Positions 61,044 through 64,000 of a stretch of DNA of 64,000 nucleotides are shown here, piece after piece. The position numbers and the translations under genes were made by a program. The notes under the pieces were generated by a model. It ran no database searches. It had not been told where the DNA came from and worked only from the letters and a program-made list of their open reading frames with translations. Source of the DNA: Acidobacteriaceae bacterium (GTDB lineage Bacteria > Acidobacteriota > Terriglobia > Terriglobales > Acidobacteriaceae); the NCBI GenBank assembly GCA_035944135.1, contig DASZBM010000010.1, positions 744,001-808,000 on the forward strand. The letters run 5' to 3'. Numbering within the stretch: position 1 is the first letter of the stretch; every line of letters begins with the position of its first letter.

Positions 61044-61238
61044 AGACGGCGCGGAGGGGCGCCAAACCGCCGGTGCGCCCAATCCTGCCGGATTTTTCGC
61101 TTTACGAAAAATTAGACCTCTTCGTTTCACGCCTCTGACCCGAGGGTTGCAGTTCCTGCGGGGATACCCGGGGCGAAGGACGCGTTTTCCAAGCGGGTTA
61201 GCCCGTTATAGTTGGGAAGGCGATTTGTCCGCGGCCTT

Positions 61239-61347
61239 GAGCAGTTTCCTGATGTTTGGCGTTGGCCGAGAGAAGAGAGGGCCGTTTTCCTTGAGAGAAA
61301 ACGGCGTCAGCATCTTCGCTCCGCCGATATCTTCAGGAAAACTGCTC
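61239..61347 (+). promoter_or_regulatory. Long nested hairpin leader before ftsQ
   Basis: Outer arms GAGCAGTTTCCTGA (61239-61252) and TCAGGAAAACTGCTC (61333-61347) pair with one bulge. Inside is a perfect 9-bp hairpin GCCGTTTTC / GAAAACGGC (61281-61289 and 61297-61305). The structure ends 26 bases before the ftsQ start. No T tract follows, so it is not a terminator in that form. It could be a cis-regulatory RNA. No known riboswitch family is recognised. Confidence 0.55.
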
Positions 61348-61372
61348 GAGCTCGGGCCGGCCGGAGATGAAG

Positions 61373-62647
61373 ATGGGTTCAAAGCGCGGAGCTGGGGTGC
61401 TGGATGCGCCCGAGGAAGAATCCACCTACGAGGTGGAAACGCCGCGTCGTCGGGCTGCGCGGGTTGCGCGAAAGTCAAGTTACGCGCCACAAGAGGGTCC
61501 GGCTCCGGACGATTACGCAGACGAGTATGACGAGCCGGCGTTCAAACGGCAGGGCGGCCTTAAGCTAAAGGTCCGGAGGGGGTTGCCCAAGAGCTGGATC
61601 GGCCGCGGGCTGTTTGCGGTCGGGTTACTGATGGTCCTCGGCGTGTTTTTCGCGACGTTCGCGGCGGCTCGGAGTGCCCTGTTGCACGACAGCCATTTCG
61701 TGATGACGACCTCAGAGGATGTTCAGATTGTCGGCAATCACAATGTGACCCGGGAGATGGTCCTGAGCGTCTTCGGCGCGGACCTCGAACGGAACATCTT
61801 CCGCGTGCCGCTGGATGAGCGACGGGCCGACCTGGAGCGGCTGCCGTGGGTAGCGCACGCCACAGTGATGCGCCTGCTGCCGAACCGCATTCGGATTGCC
61901 GTGACCGAAAGGACGCCAGTGGCGTTCGTGCGGCACGGGAGCCAGATTGGGCTTGTGGACGCAGGTGGCGTGCTGCTGGATATGCCTCAGGATGCGGCGG
62001 GTGATCCGCACTATTCGTTCCCGGTGCTCACCGGACTCTCGGTGAACGATCCGCTGTCGACGCGGGCGGCGCGCATGGCGATCTTTCAGCGCTTCATGCA
62101 GGAGCTGGACAGCGCCGGGCAGAAGAACTCGAGCACCATCAGCGAGGTGGATGTCTCGAACCCTGAGGACGTGAAGGCCGTCGTTTCCGGCGGCGGAAGC
62201 GACATCCTGGTGCACTTCGGGGATGAGCAGTTTCTCCATCGTTATCAGGAGTTTGAGCAGCATCTGCCGGAATGGAAGCAGCAGTATCCGAAGCTGGCCG
62301 CGGCGGACATGCGTTATGAGCGCCAGGTGGTGCTGGAGATGCAGCCGGGAACGGGGGTTCCGCTGGTTGGAGACTCCGGGGCGTCGGATGCGGCGGCCGA
62401 AAGTGCGAGTGCCGCGCCGGCGGCGCCGGTCGTTTCAGCTCCCAAAACCCACGTCAATTCCCCGAAAGCAGCAGTGAAACCAGTATCGAAACAGGTTTCT
62501 CATACCTCTACCGCAGCGGCGAAGGCGAAGGCTACAACTTCCGCTGGAAAAACGAAGACGGGCAATGGCAAGATATTTGCTGATCTAGCTGCGGCGCGGC
62601 GGGCCAAAGTGGCTCGTGGGAAACCGGCTGCAGCGGGGGCCCAATGA
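61373..62647 (+). CDS. ftsQ: Cell-division protein FtsQ
   Basis: 424 residues, larger than the usual 250-300. The start is ATG 61373 (GGAG six bases before); ATG 61367 has no room for the site. A cytoplasmic acidic/basic tail (1-75) is followed by the membrane helix LFAVGLLMVLGVFFATFAAA (about 84-103), a POTRA domain (VQIVGNHNVTREMVLSVFG, PWVAHATVMRLLPNRIRIAV) and the FtsQ beta domain (PVLTGLSVNDPLSTRAARMA). A C-terminal Ala/Lys/Ser-rich tail of about 85 residues follows. The stop overlaps the ftsA start. Confidence 0.93.
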   Translation: MGSKRGAGVLDAPEEESTYEVETPRRRAARVARKSSYAPQEGPAPDDYADEYDEPAFKRQGGLKLKVRRGLPKSWIGRGLFAVGLLMVLGVFFATFAAARSALLHDSHFVMTTSEDVQIVGNHNVTREMVLSVFGADLERNIFRVPLDERRADLERLPWVAHATVMRLLPNRIRIAVTERTPVAFVRHGSQIGLVDAGGVLLDMPQDAAGDPHYSFPVLTGLSVNDPLSTRAARMAIFQRFMQELDSAGQKNSSTISEVDVSNPEDVKAVVSGGGSDILVHFGDEQFLHRYQEFEQHLPEWKQQYPKLAAADMRYERQVVLEMQPGTGVPLVGDSGASDAAAESASAAPAAPVVSAPKTHVNSPKAAVKPVSKQVSHTSTAAAKAKATTSAGKTKTGNGKIFADLAAARRAKVARGKPAAAGAQ

Positions 62648-63870
62648 ATCCGAAGAACGAAAGCATCATCACGGTACTGGACGCCGGCAGCTCAAAGAGC
62701 TGCGTGATGGTTGCTGAGTTGGCGGATGGTGTGCTCCGTTATCGTGGGCATGGGATTGAGCCCTCGCGTGGGATGCGGAAGGGCGTGATCTCGGACCTGG
62801 GACCGGCGGCGGCGGCGATCAATGACGCCGCGCTGACAGCGGAGCGAGCGACGAAAGCGCCGATTGAGACGGCTGTGGTGGGCGTGGGCGGCCCGCATAT
62901 CCGCGGGATGAATTCGCAGGGCGGCATCACGATGGGCTCGCGGATGAAGGAGATTACGCGAGAGGATGTGCGCTCCGCGATCGACCGCGCAAGGTCGATT
63001 GGCCTCGCTCCCGATCGCGAGGTGCTGCACCTGCTGCCGCAGCAGTTCATCCTCGACGATCAGGCGGGGATCCACGACCCGGTAGGGATGGTCGGCAACC
63101 GGCTGGAGGTCTGCCTGCACATGTCGACGTGCTCGGGTAGCGCCGCGCAAAGCGTGATTACGTGCGCGAACCGGGCAGGGCTCGAGGTCGTGGACACGGT
63201 GTTTGAGGGGTTGGCCTCGGCCGAGGCCGTACTGAGCGCGGATGAGCGCGAGCTTGGTGTGTGCCTGGCGGACATTGGCGCGAGCTCGACGGAGCTGGTG
63301 GTGTTCTTTGAGGGCTCGGTGGCGCACACGGCGGTGCTGCCGATCGGCGGCGATCACTTCACGAACGATCTGGCCGTGGGTCTCCACGTGAGCGTAGAAG
63401 AGGCCGAGCACCTGAAGCGGACCCTCGGTAACTGCGTGGTGACGGCTGTGCCGCAGTTGAACGAGATTGAAATTGGCGGTGACCTGGCGACCGGCGGTGC
63501 GGCGGCGCGTGTGGTTCGGCAGCGGTTTCTCGCGGAGATTCTGGAGCCGCGGGGGCGCGAGCTGCTGATGATGATGCGCGACAACCTGCGCGCAGGCGGC
63601 GTGTTGGAGGCGATGGGCGCGGGCTGCGTCTTCACCGGAGGCGGAGCGCACATGGTCGGGTTGCTCGATCACGCAGAGAGCCTACTGCGCGTCCCGGCGC
63701 GGATTGGCTACCCGGTGCCGCTAAGCAGGATGCCGGCGGAGCTGGCGCGGCCGGAGTTTTCGACGGCGATCGGGATGCTGCTCTACACGCATCGCACGCA
63801 GGTGAGGAAGGCGAGCGAGGAGCAGGGGCTGCGGCAGAAGCTGAAATCGATCTTTGCCGGGAGTTTCTAA
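62644..63870 (+). CDS. ftsA: Cell-division protein FtsA
   Basis: 408-residue actin-like membrane anchor for FtsZ. ATG overlaps the FtsQ stop (ATGA). Subdomains: 1A opening ITVLDAGSSKSCVMVAEL, 1C (SHS2) GVGGPHIRGMNSQGGITMGS, phosphate loops LADIGASSTELVVFFEG and CVFTGGGAHMVGLL, and a C-terminal amphipathic helix (LRQKLKSIFAGSF). Family assignment is firm. The following gene is not ftsZ, judging from its first codons. Confidence 0.97.
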   Translation: MNPKNESIITVLDAGSSKSCVMVAELADGVLRYRGHGIEPSRGMRKGVISDLGPAAAAINDAALTAERATKAPIETAVVGVGGPHIRGMNSQGGITMGSRMKEITREDVRSAIDRARSIGLAPDREVLHLLPQQFILDDQAGIHDPVGMVGNRLEVCLHMSTCSGSAAQSVITCANRAGLEVVDTVFEGLASAEAVLSADERELGVCLADIGASSTELVVFFEGSVAHTAVLPIGGDHFTNDLAVGLHVSVEEAEHLKRTLGNCVVTAVPQLNEIEIGGDLATGGAAARVVRQRFLAEILEPRGRELLMMMRDNLRAGGVLEAMGAGCVFTGGGAHMVGLLDHAESLLRVPARIGYPVPLSRMPAELARPEFSTAIGMLLYTHRTQVRKASEEQGLRQKLKSIFAGSF

Positions 63871-63875
63871 AGGCA

Positions 63876-63915
63876 ACTGCGAACCCACATCTCAGAACCG
63901 AGATGTGCGGCACCC
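63876..63915. repeat. Dispersed palindromic repeat, family 1, copy 2 (inverted)
   Basis: CACATCTC-AGAACC-GAGATGTG core with flanks ACTGCGAACC and CGGCACCC. Read on the other strand it matches the 38203-38243 copy (GGGTGCC...CACATCTCGGTT...GAGATGTG...GTTTGCAG-like). It lies just after ftsA. Confidence 0.75.
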
Positions 63916-63954
63916 GCAGTGGCTTCCTGCAATTTGGCAGGTAGAATAAAGCTC

Positions 63955-64000
63955 ATGTTTCGTTGCAGGACTGCCTTTGGCATTGCCCTCGTTCTTTTTC
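63955..64000 (+). CDS. Start of an unidentified gene, 3' end outside window
   Basis: ATG 63955 opens MFRCRTAFGIALVLF, a signal-peptide-like start. A TAGAAT/AATAAAG-like promoter stretch lies just upstream. Only 15 codons are visible, so the product cannot be named. It does not resemble an FtsZ N-terminus. Confidence 0.4.
   Translation, partial: MFRCRTAFGIALVLF

Overview
The window looks like a chromosomal segment of an acidobacterium (class Terriglobia/Acidobacteriia, probably family Acidobacteriaceae). The grounds are high GC content, two very large Oar-like receptors with an N-terminal carboxypeptidase-regulatory domain, a giant Ig-repeat secreted protein of the type common in that phylum, a GH79 glucuronidase beside a GH8 xylanase, a PEP-CTERM protein and a Gram-negative murC/ftsQ/ftsA segment. 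No rRNA, tRNA, CRISPR array or complete insertion sequence was recognised.

Layout. 0-3.3 kb: 3' part of an alpha-glucan phosphorylase, a DUF763 gene and a Bcp peroxiredoxin. 3.3-8.8 kb (minus): a five-gene membrane operon ending in DUF4129, DUF4350, MoxR ATPase and DUF58. 9-13.7 kb: a 1304-residue NHL/Ig-repeat protein and a small beta-barrel protein. 13.8-19.5 kb: GAF/PAS histidine kinase, response regulator, TreS-like GH13 enzyme and ATP-grasp enzyme, with a perfect parS-like palindrome between the last two. 19.5-23 kb: a small membrane protein, a flavin-dependent monooxygenase, a SpoIIE-type phosphatase and a PEP-CTERM protein. 23-34.2 kb: a probable glucuronoxylan-use region (GH79, GH8 and two Oar-like receptors). 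34.3-36.3 kb: glmS. 36.3-38.1 kb: two unknown membrane proteins, the first clearly AT-rich. 38.2-49.6 kb: an accessory stretch of small secreted proteins (several related to each other), a GH106 rhamnosidase, a cytochrome P460, a patatin, a D-threonine aldolase and a GlsB-type membrane protein, with scattered palindromic repeats. 49.7-58.3 kb: polysaccharide deacetylase, porin, and a group of small stress-type genes with a second GlsB copy and two related helical proteins. 58.3-64 kb: murC, a TPR protein, ftsQ and ftsA, then the start of an unknown gene.

The main unexplained signals are: a reversal of strand composition (C-rich to G-rich on the + strand) near 49.6 kb; the parS-like site at 18.4 kb; a long structured leader before ftsQ; two dispersed palindrome families; a GH106 gene whose best signal peptide has no ordinary start codon; and families of related small secreted or stress proteins within a few kilobases.

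All family names come from recognising motifs by eye. No database search was run.
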